Part shown: positions 42,520 to 51,047 of the stretch, one piece after another
How positions within the stretch are numbered: position 1 is the first letter of the stretch
How the letters are laid out: each line of letters begins with the position of its first letter
Assembly: GCF_000750635.1 (NCBI RefSeq)
Contig: NZ_CCDM010000007.1
Coordinates: forward strand, 1-64,000
DNA: 64,000 bases
Reading direction: 5' to 3'
Origin: Oceanobacillus jeddahensis
GTDB taxonomy: Bacteria > Bacillota > Bacilli > Bacillales > Amphibacillaceae
Program-made: the position numbers and the translations under genes
The notes under the pieces: generated by a model
Seen by the model: the letters and a program-made list of their open reading frames with translations, nothing else
The model's database searches: none
Told to the model about the DNA's origin: nothing

Positions 42520-43314
42520 TTATTTCACTTTAAAAGAGAAAGATAAATAATCTTGTACCGGTATCCAAGCGCCAATTCCTTGTTTCGTTACATTTTTTAT
42601 TTGAATGGTTTTATTAGATCCCTTTAATTCGATATAAACTTCTCCAAATGTTACTTGCCCCTTTTCATTTACTGCAGGAGCATAGGCATCCAATATACCT
42701 TGTTTTTGGATTGGAACATTATAAGAATTGGCCAATTTTGTATTATGTCCGATAACGGTTTGATACGCAAGAGGAAGTTTTGTATTTTCACTTGCTTTTA
42801 ATAACATCATGGTTTTTATTTGGTCTGGATTGCTTATTTTACCTGTCAATGCACCTTTTATTTCTTTTTCTTCCTGCTGATAATAGCTCATCTCCTGTAC
42901 ATCTTCCCCACCAACATTATTCATTTCATTTTTATTAATCAGCTGGTATTCCCAATTTATATTTGATTCTGTGGATTGATAATTTATTGGCCACCTTCCT
43001 AAATAGACCATACCGCGATAACCAATTGCTATCGGTGATGGTTTAATATTACTTTCATTTAAAACTTTAATCAGTTCCGGGTTTTCAATAGGGATATCTA
43101 CTCCCTCAATTAATTCCTTTGTTAATTTATTTGGCTCAATAATTTCTTGATCTTCAGTGGAATTGGGAAAGGTATTTTCTTTAGAGATATCTAAGACATG
43201 ACTAGGTATATTCGACTCTTCTTTTATCTCTTCCGCCAAACTGTAGCTTGGCATCCATAGCCATGTTAAACATAAGAAAAGTGTAAAAAAATAAGCACGA
43301 TTGCATTTTTTCAT
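42520..43314 (-). CDS. yfkD: YfkD-like secreted protein
   Basis: This 264-residue protein has a signal peptide (hydrophobic core about residues 8-24, likely cut after SLA). Its mature region matches the YfkD family of Bacillaceae, with the recognisable stretch GYRGMVYLGRWPINY, YQLINKNEMNN and the C-terminal beta segment GIGAWIPVQDYLSFSFKVK. Its function is unknown; in Bacillus it is found near other yfk genes. The start follows a GGAAGATAC-like site. It is divergently placed from nothing close: the next genes upstream (yfkH cluster) are on the same strand with a separate terminator. Confidence 0.82.
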   Translation of the reverse strand: MKKCNRAYFFTLFLCLTWLWMPSYSLAEEIKEESNIPSHVLDISKENTFPNSTEDQEIIEPNKLTKELIEGVDIPIENPELIKVLNESNIKPSPIAIGYRGMVYLGRWPINYQSTESNINWEYQLINKNEMNNVGGEDVQEMSYYQQEEKEIKGALTGKISNPDQIKTMMLLKASENTKLPLAYQTVIGHNTKLANSYNVPIQKQGILDAYAPAVNEKGQVTFGEVYIELKGSNKTIQIKNVTKQGIGAWIPVQDYLSFSFKVK

Positions 43315-43436
43315 TACCGTATCTTCCTTTCTTTTTGTTTTATTTTTTCAGAAAGGAAGAAAACTATGCACTTGAAGCCTTGAAACATTTTGGAAATTAT
43401 TTGTCGGATTACTTTAACTAGTTGCATCACAATGAA

Positions 43437-43475
43437 TCCTGATCCTATATAAATTATGTTTATATAGGATCAGGA
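43437..43475. repeat. Perfect 17-base inverted repeat
   Basis: TCCTGATCCTATATAAA and TTTATATAGGATCAGGA are perfectly complementary around TTATG. It lies between the yfkH terminator and the yfkD start. It lacks a T-run on the minus strand, so it may be an operator or a plus-strand hairpin and not a terminator. Confidence 0.75.
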
Positions 43476-43530
43476 CATCTTTTCTTCGTCATTTATTCCT
43501 TGAATTCTTTTTAACTTCCTTACAGTATAA

Positions 43531-43570
43531 AAAAATGAAACGGTGTTAAGTCTCACCGTTTCATTTTTTT
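43531..43570 (-). terminator. Terminator overlapping the yfkH stop codon
   Basis: AAACGGTG (from the last sense codons) and CACCGTTT form the stem, with the TGA stop codon at the base of the loop, followed by CATTTTTTT on the minus strand. Confidence 0.8.
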
Positions 43571-44374
43571 CTGTTCCAGCATGGTCGCATTTAAAATACC
43601 ACCTGTAATAATAATAATTCCGAACAAATAAAACCAAATTAATAAAACAATAATCGTACCTAAACTGCCATAAGTTGCGGAGAAATTTCCTAAGTTATTT
43701 ACGTAAAAAGAAAATCCCCAAGAAACCAACTGCCATGCAAGCGTTGCGAATGCTGTTCCCCATACTACCTGAGAAAATCGGAGGCGCCCATTAGGTGCGA
43801 GCTTATACAAAAAGAGCAAAACAATAAAAAAGATAAAAGATGACGCCACCCATCGCAAGGTCCCCCATACTGCTAAGAAAGAGCTGGTAAAACCAATCCA
43901 GGAAAACAGATAAACTCCAATCATCCTCCCGAATACTGGCAATAGTAAAGCCAAAATAATAATTAAAATCATACCTATTGTAAGTACCATCGCTACCAAT
44001 CTTGCCACGATAAAAGATCGGTCTGTTTTTATCCCATAGGCATGGTTAAACGCTCTTGTAATTGCATTGACACCATTCGAAGCAGCCCATAATGTTCCAA
44101 TTATACTGATGGAAAGGAGGCCGCTATTTTGAACAGTTAATGATTCCAGATTTGTCGTGATCAGTCCCATCACCTGTTCCGGAGCAAAGTCACCAATTGT
44201 CTCTAAAATTAAATCCATATCAATTGGCAAGTAAGGTATTAAATTAAGCAGGAAGATTAAAAAAGGAAATAAAGACAAAATAAAGAAATAAGCAAGCTGG
44301 GCCGCTAAGCCAAATACCTCTACTTCTTTATAACGTCCCCAAAAATCTTTGCCTACATTTCGCAGATTTCGAAT
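43553..44374 (-). CDS. yfkH: YihY/BrkB family membrane protein YfkH, probable AUU start
   Basis: This membrane protein of the YihY (formerly RNase BN-like) family has six helices and the segments GTLWAASNGVNAITRAFNHAYGIK (given as one conserved block), WGTAFATLAWQL and YGSLGTIIVLLIWFYLF. The first ATG in frame (44278) would delete the conserved amphipathic start and first helix (GRYKEVEVFGLAAQLAYF). The conserved frame runs upstream to a TAG, and the only well placed initiation codon is ATT at 44372-44374, nine bases after GGGGAGG. That gives 273 residues, the family's usual size. No ATG, GTG or TTG exists in the added part. It is the last gene of the yfkJ-yfkI-yfkH operon. Confidence 0.82.
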   Translation of the reverse strand: MRNLRNVGKDFWGRYKEVEVFGLAAQLAYFFILSLFPFLIFLLNLIPYLPIDMDLILETIGDFAPEQVMGLITTNLESLTVQNSGLLSISIIGTLWAASNGVNAITRAFNHAYGIKTDRSFIVARLVAMVLTIGMILIIILALLLPVFGRMIGVYLFSWIGFTSSFLAVWGTLRWVASSFIFFIVLLFLYKLAPNGRLRFSQVVWGTAFATLAWQLVSWGFSFYVNNLGNFSATYGSLGTIIVLLIWFYLFGIIIITGGILNATMLEQKKMKR

Positions 44375-44494
44375 ACTTTTCTACCTCCCCTTCTCTCTTT
44401 TAAGACGGCTTGTTCAAAAAAGGAGAAGGCGGTTGCTGCTGTAGATAAACATTCCACTATTTAACTTTTACCCTTCTATTTTGAACACCCTGTA

Positions 44495-44791
44495 CTACTC
44501 TATTTCTTTACCTGAAAATTTATTCGTCACTTTATCTAATGTTTGTTCCACTTGCTCTAAAGCATTCATGGCATTAGCAGATCCGCTTTCAAAGACTTGG
44601 TTCACCTTGTCCACTGAATTTTGTAAACCTTGAATCGCTTCAGAAGGATTACTGATATAATAAGAGGAAGCAGCCTTCATCTCTTTTGCTTTTCCACAAG
44701 CATAACTGCGTGCTTCTTTATCCAATAATGCTACTGCACCTCCTGCTACTGCTCCTGCAACGACACCTAAAATTATTTTACGTTTTCCCAT
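44495..44791 (-). CDS. yfkI: YtxH-like small membrane protein YfkI
   Basis: This 98-residue protein has a Gly/Ala-rich N-terminal membrane helix (KIILGVVAGAVAGGAVALL, residues 5-23), as in YtxH/GvpP-like proteins, and a long amphipathic coiled-coil tail (NSVDKVNQVFESG, LEQVEQTLDKV). Such proteins are often stress-linked, but their role is not defined. It starts 13 bases after yfkJ on the same strand, and the order yfkJ-yfkI-yfkH is that of B. subtilis. The ATG follows AAAGGAGAG. Confidence 0.8.
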   Translation of the reverse strand: MGKRKIILGVVAGAVAGGAVALLDKEARSYACGKAKEMKAASSYYISNPSEAIQGLQNSVDKVNQVFESGSANAMNALEQVEQTLDKVTNKFSGKEIE

Positions 44792-44804
44792 TAGTATCTC
44801 TCCT

Positions 44805-45275
44805 TTAATCTAAATAATGCTTTTCTTTTAAAAATTGAAGTAACCCGTGACAGCCCTCTGAAACTAATCGATATGTCTGATAGAAATCTCCTGTGTAATA
44901 TGGATCAGGGATATCATCTTCTTCTATGTCTTCCACAAATTCCATTAATTTCACGATTACTGTCCCTTCATGATTGTTGGACCGTGTAAGTGCACTGAAA
45001 TTATTTTGATCCATCGCAACCATATAATCAAATTGCTTATAATCATCTGACCTCAGCAATCTTGATTGCATTCCATCATAAGAAATCCCCTGCTGATCAA
45101 GTATGCTCTTCGTTCCAGAATGGGGAGGTTCTCCAAGATGCCAATCACCTGTCCCGCAAGAATCAACCTGAATCTTCTCTTCCAACTGTTCACTTTTAAC
45201 AAGATCCCGAAATACTGCTTCTGCCATCGGCGAACGGCAAATATTACCTAAACATACAAATAATACACGCACCAA
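44805..45275 (-). CDS. yfkJ: Low-molecular-weight protein tyrosine phosphatase YfkJ
   Basis: This 156-residue enzyme has the phosphate-binding loop CLGNICRS near the N-terminus (C-x5-R) and the catalytic general acid Asp in DIPDPYYTG near residue 124. It is the full length of the family. It should dephosphorylate protein tyrosine residues in the cytoplasm; YfkJ of B. subtilis has been associated with ethanol stress. The start is a TTG eight bases after TGAGGTG, or a GTG one codon later. It heads the yfkJ-yfkI-yfkH operon. Confidence 0.92.
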   Translation of the reverse strand: MVRVLFVCLGNICRSPMAEAVFRDLVKSEQLEEKIQVDSCGTGDWHLGEPPHSGTKSILDQQGISYDGMQSRLLRSDDYKQFDYMVAMDQNNFSALTRSNNHEGTVIVKLMEFVEDIEEDDIPDPYYTGDFYQTYRLVSEGCHGLLQFLKEKHYLD

Positions 45276-45466
45276 TCACTATACACCTCATTATTTATTT
45301 CTTGCCCGCTTACAAAGAAGCTCTTTCCATCCAATATCTTAAACCAACCTATAAAATGTTTAAGATATTCTACATTAACTCCATTATAAGCAACTTATTC
45401 TGAGAAGCAAAGACTTAATTGTAGAAAGTTGTTATTCCACTTCCATTTTTGTCGAAAAATATTTAG

Positions 45467-46462
45467 TTAAAACAAGCTCATATCCCAGCTATTTGCAATA
45501 TGACGGAGTAATTTAATTCCTGCAACACTATTTCCCTGCTTGTCCAAAGCTGGTCCAAATACACCAATACCACAGCCACTTAAAAATGGCAACTCATTTT
45601 CACGCACTCTTGGAGGGACAACTGCCAGAATCCCGCCTGAAACACCACTCTTTGCAGGAATACCGACATAAGAAGCAAATTTTCCTGAAGCATCATACAT
45701 TCCGCATGTCAACATTAAGGATTTGGCAATACGCACGACATTCCTGGGAATAATTACTTCTTCTGTTTCAGGGTGAATGCCATCATTTGAAAGAACCAAA
45801 CCTATACGGGCTAAATCATCTGTCGTAACGTTAATCGAGCATTGTTTAAAATATGTTTCCAACGTTACTCCTAAATCGGATTCTAAATATCCTTCTTCTA
45901 ATAAGTAATAACCAATGGCTCGATTACGCATGGAAGTATCACGTTCCGATACATATACATCAATATCAATTTCCGGACGGCGGCCAATTATTTTTTCCAT
46001 TAATTGAAATAATGGTTCCAGCTTTTCATCTGATGTGTTCCCGCTTAATAATGATGAGGTAGTAATTGCTCCTGAATTGACCAGAGGATTAAATGGCCTC
46101 TGGTGTCCCTTAACTTCTAAGTGCATAATAGAGTTAAACGCTTCCCCTGTCGGTTCCACATCCACTCTTTGCAAGACATAAGCTATTCCTCTGTCCATAC
46201 ATGCCGTAATAAAGCTAAGAACTTTAGAAATACTTTGAATAGAAAACTCATGCTCCACATCACCAGAGCGGATTTCTGTTCCTTTCTTTCCAATAATCGT
46301 AATACCTAAAGAATTTGGGTCTGCTTCTTCTAATTTTGGTATATAATCAGCGACTTTTCCAGTGCCTGTCTGTTTTTTAAAAAAATCTACCCAGCCGTCC
46401 ACATATTCTTGAAGCCATTGCTCCGTTTTTTCTGTATTTAAATTCACATGTCCTTGTACCAT
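45467..46462 (-). CDS. glsA: Glutaminase
   Basis: This 331-residue enzyme of the beta-lactamase-like glutaminase family hydrolyses glutamine to glutamate and ammonia. The Ser-x-x-Lys dyad lies in FSIQSISKVLSF, and the family blocks GEAFNSIMHLE, PFNPLVNSGAITT, NRAIGYYLLEEGYL and AKSGVSGGILAVVPP are all present. The start follows GGGGTGTC. Bacillaceae often carry two paralogues (YbgJ and YlaM), and I cannot say which this is. No glutamine transporter is adjacent, unlike ybgJ-ybgH. Confidence 0.92.
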   Translation of the reverse strand: MVQGHVNLNTEKTEQWLQEYVDGWVDFFKKQTGTGKVADYIPKLEEADPNSLGITIIGKKGTEIRSGDVEHEFSIQSISKVLSFITACMDRGIAYVLQRVDVEPTGEAFNSIMHLEVKGHQRPFNPLVNSGAITTSSLLSGNTSDEKLEPLFQLMEKIIGRRPEIDIDVYVSERDTSMRNRAIGYYLLEEGYLESDLGVTLETYFKQCSINVTTDDLARIGLVLSNDGIHPETEEVIIPRNVVRIAKSLMLTCGMYDASGKFASYVGIPAKSGVSGGILAVVPPRVRENELPFLSGCGIGVFGPALDKQGNSVAGIKLLRHIANSWDMSLF

Positions 46463-46617
46463 TTTGACACCCCTTTATTATAAATTGAAACTATCGTCAT
46501 TCTTAAACTTCTTATATGAACTATACCCTGTAATGCATAATTTTAGCCGTCAATCTTTTCCATGCTGCATTTATTTTCTTACCTGACAGAAAGTTTGACC
46601 GGAGCAATCCATTATAT

Positions 46618-47006
46618 GATAAAAGGAAACTTCACTTAGTGGGAGTTTGTGACGCACAACTCTTTACGATGGGCCGAGTAATCGCAGCAACGGTTTTAAT
46701 AGACCGAGTAATCGCAGGTCTCAATGTTGTCAGATTAATCGACCGCTACGGAAAAACACTACGCTAGATAGTTTTTTTGCCATCTATCTGTAACCAATAT
46801 AATATTTAAAAAATTTATTAACCTGACAACATTGGTAATCGCAGTCCCAGCCCCATGACGTCGCGAACTTAGTCTGCTGTTCTTCTCCGACTGAGTTAGC
46901 CTAAGTGATTCAAGGAGTTAGCTCACTTGACCTCACGCCTAAATAAATTTATTTTTACGCTTTATTTGGAGGCGGGAGTTTTACGGACGGTTCTCCGTGA
47001 TAAAAA
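46618..47006 (+). repeat. Modular dispersed repeat, copy C (long form)
   Basis: This has the same ends and two-hairpin plan as copy A. The left arm starts near CTTAGTGGGAG and the right arm is CTCCGACTGAGTTAGCC. Hairpin 2 has ACCTCACGCCTAAATAAATT and GAGGCGGGAG, and the right end is GTTCTCCGTGATAAAAA. The core carries three TAATCGCA-type units and the nested module at 46722-46834. It lies upstream of the glutaminase gene and downstream of the CAP-domain gene. No open frame with a ribosome binding site is present. Confidence 0.88.
46722..46834. repeat. Nested module with inverted ends in copy C
   Basis: CAATGTTGTCAG (46722-46733) and CTGACAACATTG (46823-46834) bound a 113-base block containing GAAAAACACTACGCTAG, shared with the 148-base block of copy B, and an internal hairpin AGATAG/CTATCT. 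The rest of the two blocks differs. Confidence 0.85.
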
Positions 47007-47029
47007 TGCACTTATTTTTTCGGTAGCTA

Positions 47030-47071
47030 AAAAACCACAAAATTCTGTCATTACAGCATTTTTGTGGTTTT
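47030..47071. terminator. Hairpin terminator beside copy C
   Basis: AAACCACAAAA and TTTTGTGGTTT pair around a loop of about 17 bases. It probably belongs to the CAP-domain transcript as a second stop. Confidence 0.6.
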
Positions 47072-47104
47072 CACTATTTCAGCATGAAGCATCTTATGAA
47101 AAAA

Positions 47105-47166
47105 AACCTCCCGCATGAATGCCTACTTCAATAAAAAGCATTATCATTCACGCGGAAAGGTTTTTC
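47105..47166 (-). terminator. Terminator of the CAP-domain gene
   Basis: CCTCCCGCATGAATG and CATTCACGCGG-AAGG-type sequence pair imperfectly around an AT-rich loop, 30 bases past the stop codon, with AAAAAA on the left forming a T-run on the minus strand. Confidence 0.6.
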
Positions 47167-47195
47167 ATTTATCTTATTCCATTAAAAGAATCTGT

Positions 47196-47927
47196 TTATT
47201 TTCCAATAAACATTTGTGTCCAATAGTTACCATCTTCAACATGACCAATTCCAATATGTGTGAAATCGCCATTCATGATGTTTTCACGGTGACCTTGGCT
47301 GTTCATCCATGCATCTACTACTTCTTCTGGAGATTGTTGCCCTTGGGCAATGTTTTCACCAGCAGTATTGTAATCAATACCGAAGCTTTGCATCATATCA
47401 AATGGAGAACCATGGTTTGGGCTATTGTGATCAAAATAATTGTTTTCTTGCATATCTTTTGATTTCTCACGGGCTACTCCACTTAACTCTGTGTCTAATT
47501 CAAGTGGTGCAAGACCTTCTTTTTCTCTTTCTTGGTTTGTTAAGTCAACCACTTCTTGTTCAAATTGACTTACCTCACCGTCTGTTTGGTTATCTTCTGA
47601 ATTTTGCTGAGCTTCTTCCTGATTACCAGACTCTTCTTGATTTGCTTCTTCAGATGCCTGGTTTTCTGTTGGCACCTCAGCCTCAGCTTCAGCTTCTTTA
47701 TTTGGAGCTGCTTCTCCATTTATAATATCAAAGCAATTGAAATTGCCTGTGTTTAATTGCTCTGTATTCAATTGGTCCCAACCTTGCCCATTTACAGAAT
47801 AATGGACTTGTGTAGAAGCTTGAGGAGATGCTCCGGAATTTGCAGATGCTTCTGCATTTGAAATAAACGCTCCTCCAAATAATACGGTTGCTGACAATGC
47901 AGTAGCAATGCCTACTTTCTTAAACAT
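47196..47927 (-). CDS. Secreted CAP-domain (SCP-like) protein, YkwD type
   Basis: This roughly 243-residue protein has a signal peptide (about residues 1-28, cut after NAEA) and a low-complexity acidic Glu/Gln/Asn linker (about 75-120). Its C-terminal CAP domain has FEQEVVDLTNQEREKEGL, NYFDHNSPNHG, NTAGENIAQGQ and WMNSQGHRENIMNGDFTHIGIG. The conserved His, Glu and His residues of the CAP cleft are present. Bacillus CAP proteins such as YkwD are secreted, and their substrate is unknown. There is no SLH or LysM wall-binding domain. I place the start at the second ATG, nine bases after GGAG; an ATG two codons earlier is possible. Confidence 0.88.
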   Translation of the reverse strand: MFKKVGIATALSATVLFGGAFISNAEASANSGASPQASTQVHYSVNGQGWDQLNTEQLNTGNFNCFDIINGEAAPNKEAEAEAEVPTENQASEEANQEESGNQEEAQQNSEDNQTDGEVSQFEQEVVDLTNQEREKEGLAPLELDTELSGVAREKSKDMQENNYFDHNSPNHGSPFDMMQSFGIDYNTAGENIAQGQQSPEEVVDAWMNSQGHRENIMNGDFTHIGIGHVEDGNYWTQMFIGK

Positions 47928-48561
47928 GCACATACACTCCTTTTTTGTTGTTTTGTTTTGTGCAAAATGATCATAACACGGGTTTGGCTGTAATATTTGA
48001 AATAATCAAGGCAAGGTTTACCAAGGGTCTTTTTCTTTCTATTTTTTTTGCTCTCAAACTTGTAAAACCCCATCAAATCTACTATTCTAAATTCAGTATA
48101 ATTCTCCTGTATTGGAAATTAATCAATCGACAGGAAATCATTTCTATAAAACGGATATTGACAAGTTTCTACAGGAGGTCTAATGTTACATCATAAGCAA
48201 TATTGTAACGAAAATGTTACTTGATTTCATTCTGCTTATGTTTTATTTTATAGACTAGTTCTTTCTATATAATAAAGGGAATTCATTACCCCCAAAAAAG
48301 CAATTATTTGATAGAATAGTATTCTAAGGAACTGAAATAATTATGTTATGATTGTAAAGAACAAAAGAATGTAATTTAACCGTTCAAATGATATACGTTT
48401 ATGAAAAATAAAAAGTGCATATTTAATAAGGTCATTCAAATGATTGATTTCCTTCATTTTGAATGGTTTTGTCGAATATACTCTAATACGGAAAAGTGTC
48501 GTATTTTGTCTTTTCTGTCTACAATCAAAAATAAAAAGTATTTATATGGAGGATTTTATAT
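47928..48561. other. Long intergenic region before mreBH
   Basis: This 630-base AT-rich region lies between divergent genes. At 48155-48186 a TTGACA is followed 17 bases later by TAATGT, a possible promoter reading towards mreBH. The same bases contain AGGAGG before ATG and a 13-codon open frame (48183-48224). A small hairpin AATACG/CGTATT lies at 48485-48505. An ACCCCC at 48287 recalls a sigma-I -35, but no CGAA-type -10 follows. Confidence 0.4.
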
Positions 48562-49569
48562 ATGTTTTCAAGCGCTGAAATTGGAATTGATTTAGGAACT
48601 GCAAATATTTTAGTATATTCAAAATCAAAAGGGATCGTTTTAAATGAACCATGCGTGGTAGCAATTGATGTAAACACAAAACAAGTGATGGCTGTAGGAT
48701 CGGAAGCAAAAGAAATGGTTGGGAAGACTCCAAAAAACATCATCCCGATTCGTCCTTTAAAAGATGGTGTTATTGCAGATTATGATGTTACTGCTCAATT
48801 ATTAAAAGAATTACTTAAAAAGGTAAGCAAAACCTTAGGTATGTCTATGCGCAAACCAAATGTTATTGTATGTACTCCGTCAGGCAGCACAAGTGTTGAA
48901 AGAAGAGCTATTCATAACGCAGTATCCAGCTATGGTGCAAAGCAGGTTCATTTAATTGAAGAGCCTGTTGCAGCAGCAATCGGTGCGGACCTTCCTGTGG
49001 ATGAACCCTATGCAAATGTTATTGTAGATATCGGTGGCGGAACTTCTGAGGTTGGTATTATTTCCTTCGGCGGTATCGTATCCTGCAATTCTGTACGTAC
49101 GGCTGGAGATAAAATGGATGAAGAAATTATTCAGCATATCCGTAAGCAGTATAATATTTTAATTGGTGAACGTACGGCTGAAAATATTAAAATGGAAATT
49201 GGTTATGCACATCCAAACCATAAAGAAGAAACAATGGAAATCCGCGGCCGTGATATGGTTACCGGCCTTCCTAAAACCATTGAAGTTACTTCTACTGAAA
49301 TTTATGCTTCTCTAAAGGAATCTTTAGAGCAAATTTTAGAAACTATTCGTGCTACATTAGAAGAATGCCCGCCAGAACTAAGCGGGGACATTGTAGATAA
49401 TGGTGTTGTGCTTACAGGTGGAGGTTCTCAATTAAACGGAATGCAGGAGTGGCTTGCTGAGGAGCTGAGTGTTCCTGTTCATATTGCTCCAAATCCGTTA
49501 GAATCTGTAGCAATCGGAACCGGACGTGCATTAAAAATGATCCATAAACTGCAAAAAGCGGCAAAATAA
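48562..49569 (+). CDS. mreBH: Rod shape-determining protein MreBH
   Basis: This 335-residue bacterial actin has the phosphate-1 motif GIDLGTANILVYSKSKGIV, the phosphate-2 motif VIVDIGGGTSEVGIIS and the adenosine motif VLTGGGSQLNGMQEWL. It polymerises under the membrane in an ATP-dependent way and guides cell wall synthesis; MreBH in B. subtilis interacts with the autolysin LytE. It is single-gene (no mreCD), and the start of the protein (MFSSAEIGIDLGTANI) is closest to MreBH, which favours MreBH over MreB or Mbl. The ATG follows TGGAGG. Confidence 0.9.
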   Translation: MFSSAEIGIDLGTANILVYSKSKGIVLNEPCVVAIDVNTKQVMAVGSEAKEMVGKTPKNIIPIRPLKDGVIADYDVTAQLLKELLKKVSKTLGMSMRKPNVIVCTPSGSTSVERRAIHNAVSSYGAKQVHLIEEPVAAAIGADLPVDEPYANVIVDIGGGTSEVGIISFGGIVSCNSVRTAGDKMDEEIIQHIRKQYNILIGERTAENIKMEIGYAHPNHKEETMEIRGRDMVTGLPKTIEVTSTEIYASLKESLEQILETIRATLEECPPELSGDIVDNGVVLTGGGSQLNGMQEWLAEELSVPVHIAPNPLESVAIGTGRALKMIHKLQKAAK

Positions 49570-49650
49570 AGTAAAACCTCCTTCATTTTTTTTTAAATGG
49601 GAGTCTTACTGCCAGTTACACTGCAATAAACGTTGTTTTTTCCAGAGAAT

Positions 49651-49693
49651 TTAGAAAGAGATCAAGCATTGAGCTCACTTGACCTCTTTCTAA
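49651..49693. terminator. Hairpin between mreBH and the lysine dehydrogenase gene
   Basis: AGAAAGAGATCAAG and CTTGACCTCTTTCT pair (one G-U) around a short loop. It lies between convergent genes without a strong T-run. Its loop side GAGCTCACTTGACCTC resembles part of dispersed repeat copy C (46920-46935), so it may be a decayed repeat. Confidence 0.5.
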
Positions 49694-49822
49694 GTCCCAT
49701 TCTCAAAACAAACGGTCAATAATTAAATTTTAAAAGAACCATCTTCCTATATTTTTAAAAAACCATAAAAAGGAAGCTTATTTGTTGTGCAATTTAATAG
49801 TATTGCTTTTTACAATCGTTTC

Positions 49823-50995
49823 TCAAAAAACAGCGGAATGACTTTCCATCGATATTTTTTCTTTAATGATTACTCCTCTTTTTGCCATTTCTTTGATATA
49901 AACTTCTCCAGGGATAATTTTTTCAGGCGGATATACCCCTTTTTTGGTGACCGTTCCTCCTGCAATCATTTGAGCAGCGATAGAGATTGTATTTGCTGTA
50001 GCTCTGGCCATCGCTGTAACCCCTGTCTGCTTATCTTTATATGTGACCATTTCATAAGTGAACGCCGTTTCTACCCTCTTGTTATAACCCTTAATGACGG
50101 CACGTAATAACACCGCATCTTCTTTATCCTTTAGTTCAACAATAGGATCAAGCACTTTCAATAAAACTTTCCGCGGACTGATTTTTACGCCATCTACAAC
50201 CACATCATAGTGATTCTTTGTCAGATTCAAATCTACTAATAGCTTGAATTTCTCAGCATGCCCCGGATAGCGTATGGTTTTATACTCTAATGTCTCTAAA
50301 TATGGAAAGGACTTTGTCAGCGTTGATGTTCCACCTGATGTATGAAATGCTTCTAATTTTCCAAAATCATCAAATTCAATTGATTCAATTTCGGATAAAG
50401 ATGGTACAGTAATTAATTTATGATCACGTATAATTTCTGATGGATCTGTATAGTGGTCTAATACACCTTCCATTGAAAATACATGATTATATTTTAAAGG
50501 GGCTTCTGGATGAACAGGAATACCTCCCACAAGCAATTGAATCGATGTTGCTTTTTCTAATTTACTGACACCATATCCGGATAATATATTAATCATACCA
50601 GGTGCTACACCTAAATCAGGAATTACTGTGACACCTGCAGCTCTCGCATCTCCTTCTAAATCCAACACTTTATCTGTAATATGATCTATATGGCCACCCA
50701 AATCAACGACAGAAGTACCTACTTTGATACCTGTTTTCGCAACTGTTTCATTAAAAGTATAAAATAGTGCATTTACAACAACATCAAAACGGCTCATAAA
50801 TGCAGCAAGCTCATCTTCATTCTGCGCATTTACTTCGTATGCTGTCATCAATGGAGACTGTAATTGATAACAAATATCCTGTGCACGTTGTAAATCAATA
50901 TCTGCAAGACCAACCTCTTTGATGCCCTCACTATTTGCTAAGTCTCTTGCCACTTCTTTTCCCATGAGACCAGTTCCCAGTACACCTATTTTCAT
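49823..50995 (-). CDS. lysDH: L-lysine 6-dehydrogenase
   Basis: This 390-residue NAD-dependent enzyme of the saccharopine dehydrogenase fold oxidatively deaminates the epsilon-amino group of lysine to allysine, which cyclises to piperideine-6-carboxylate. The Rossmann motif is GTGLMGKEVARDL. Several segments are very close to my memory of the Geobacillus stearothermophilus enzyme: VVVNALFYTFNETVAKT, VIPDLGVAPGMINILSGYG, VPSLSEIESI, AFHTSGGTSTL and GVYPPEKIIPGEVY. I place the start at the ATG eight bases after AAGGGGG; an earlier start would add 13 residues. It follows the aldehyde dehydrogenase gene by about 50 bases on the same strand. Confidence 0.85.
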   Translation of the reverse strand: MKIGVLGTGLMGKEVARDLANSEGIKEVGLADIDLQRAQDICYQLQSPLMTAYEVNAQNEDELAAFMSRFDVVVNALFYTFNETVAKTGIKVGTSVVDLGGHIDHITDKVLDLEGDARAAGVTVIPDLGVAPGMINILSGYGVSKLEKATSIQLLVGGIPVHPEAPLKYNHVFSMEGVLDHYTDPSEIIRDHKLITVPSLSEIESIEFDDFGKLEAFHTSGGTSTLTKSFPYLETLEYKTIRYPGHAEKFKLLVDLNLTKNHYDVVVDGVKISPRKVLLKVLDPIVELKDKEDAVLLRAVIKGYNKRVETAFTYEMVTYKDKQTGVTAMARATANTISIAAQMIAGGTVTKKGVYPPEKIIPGEVYIKEMAKRGVIIKEKISMESHSAVF

Positions 50996-51047
50996 GATAA
51001 TTCCCCCTTGTCGCTTACTACTTTTTAAAGACACTTACAAAGATAGT

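Noticed and set aside
48287..48320. Sigma-I promoter of mreBH
   Set aside because: ACCCCC is present, but no CGAA-type -10 follows at the usual distance.
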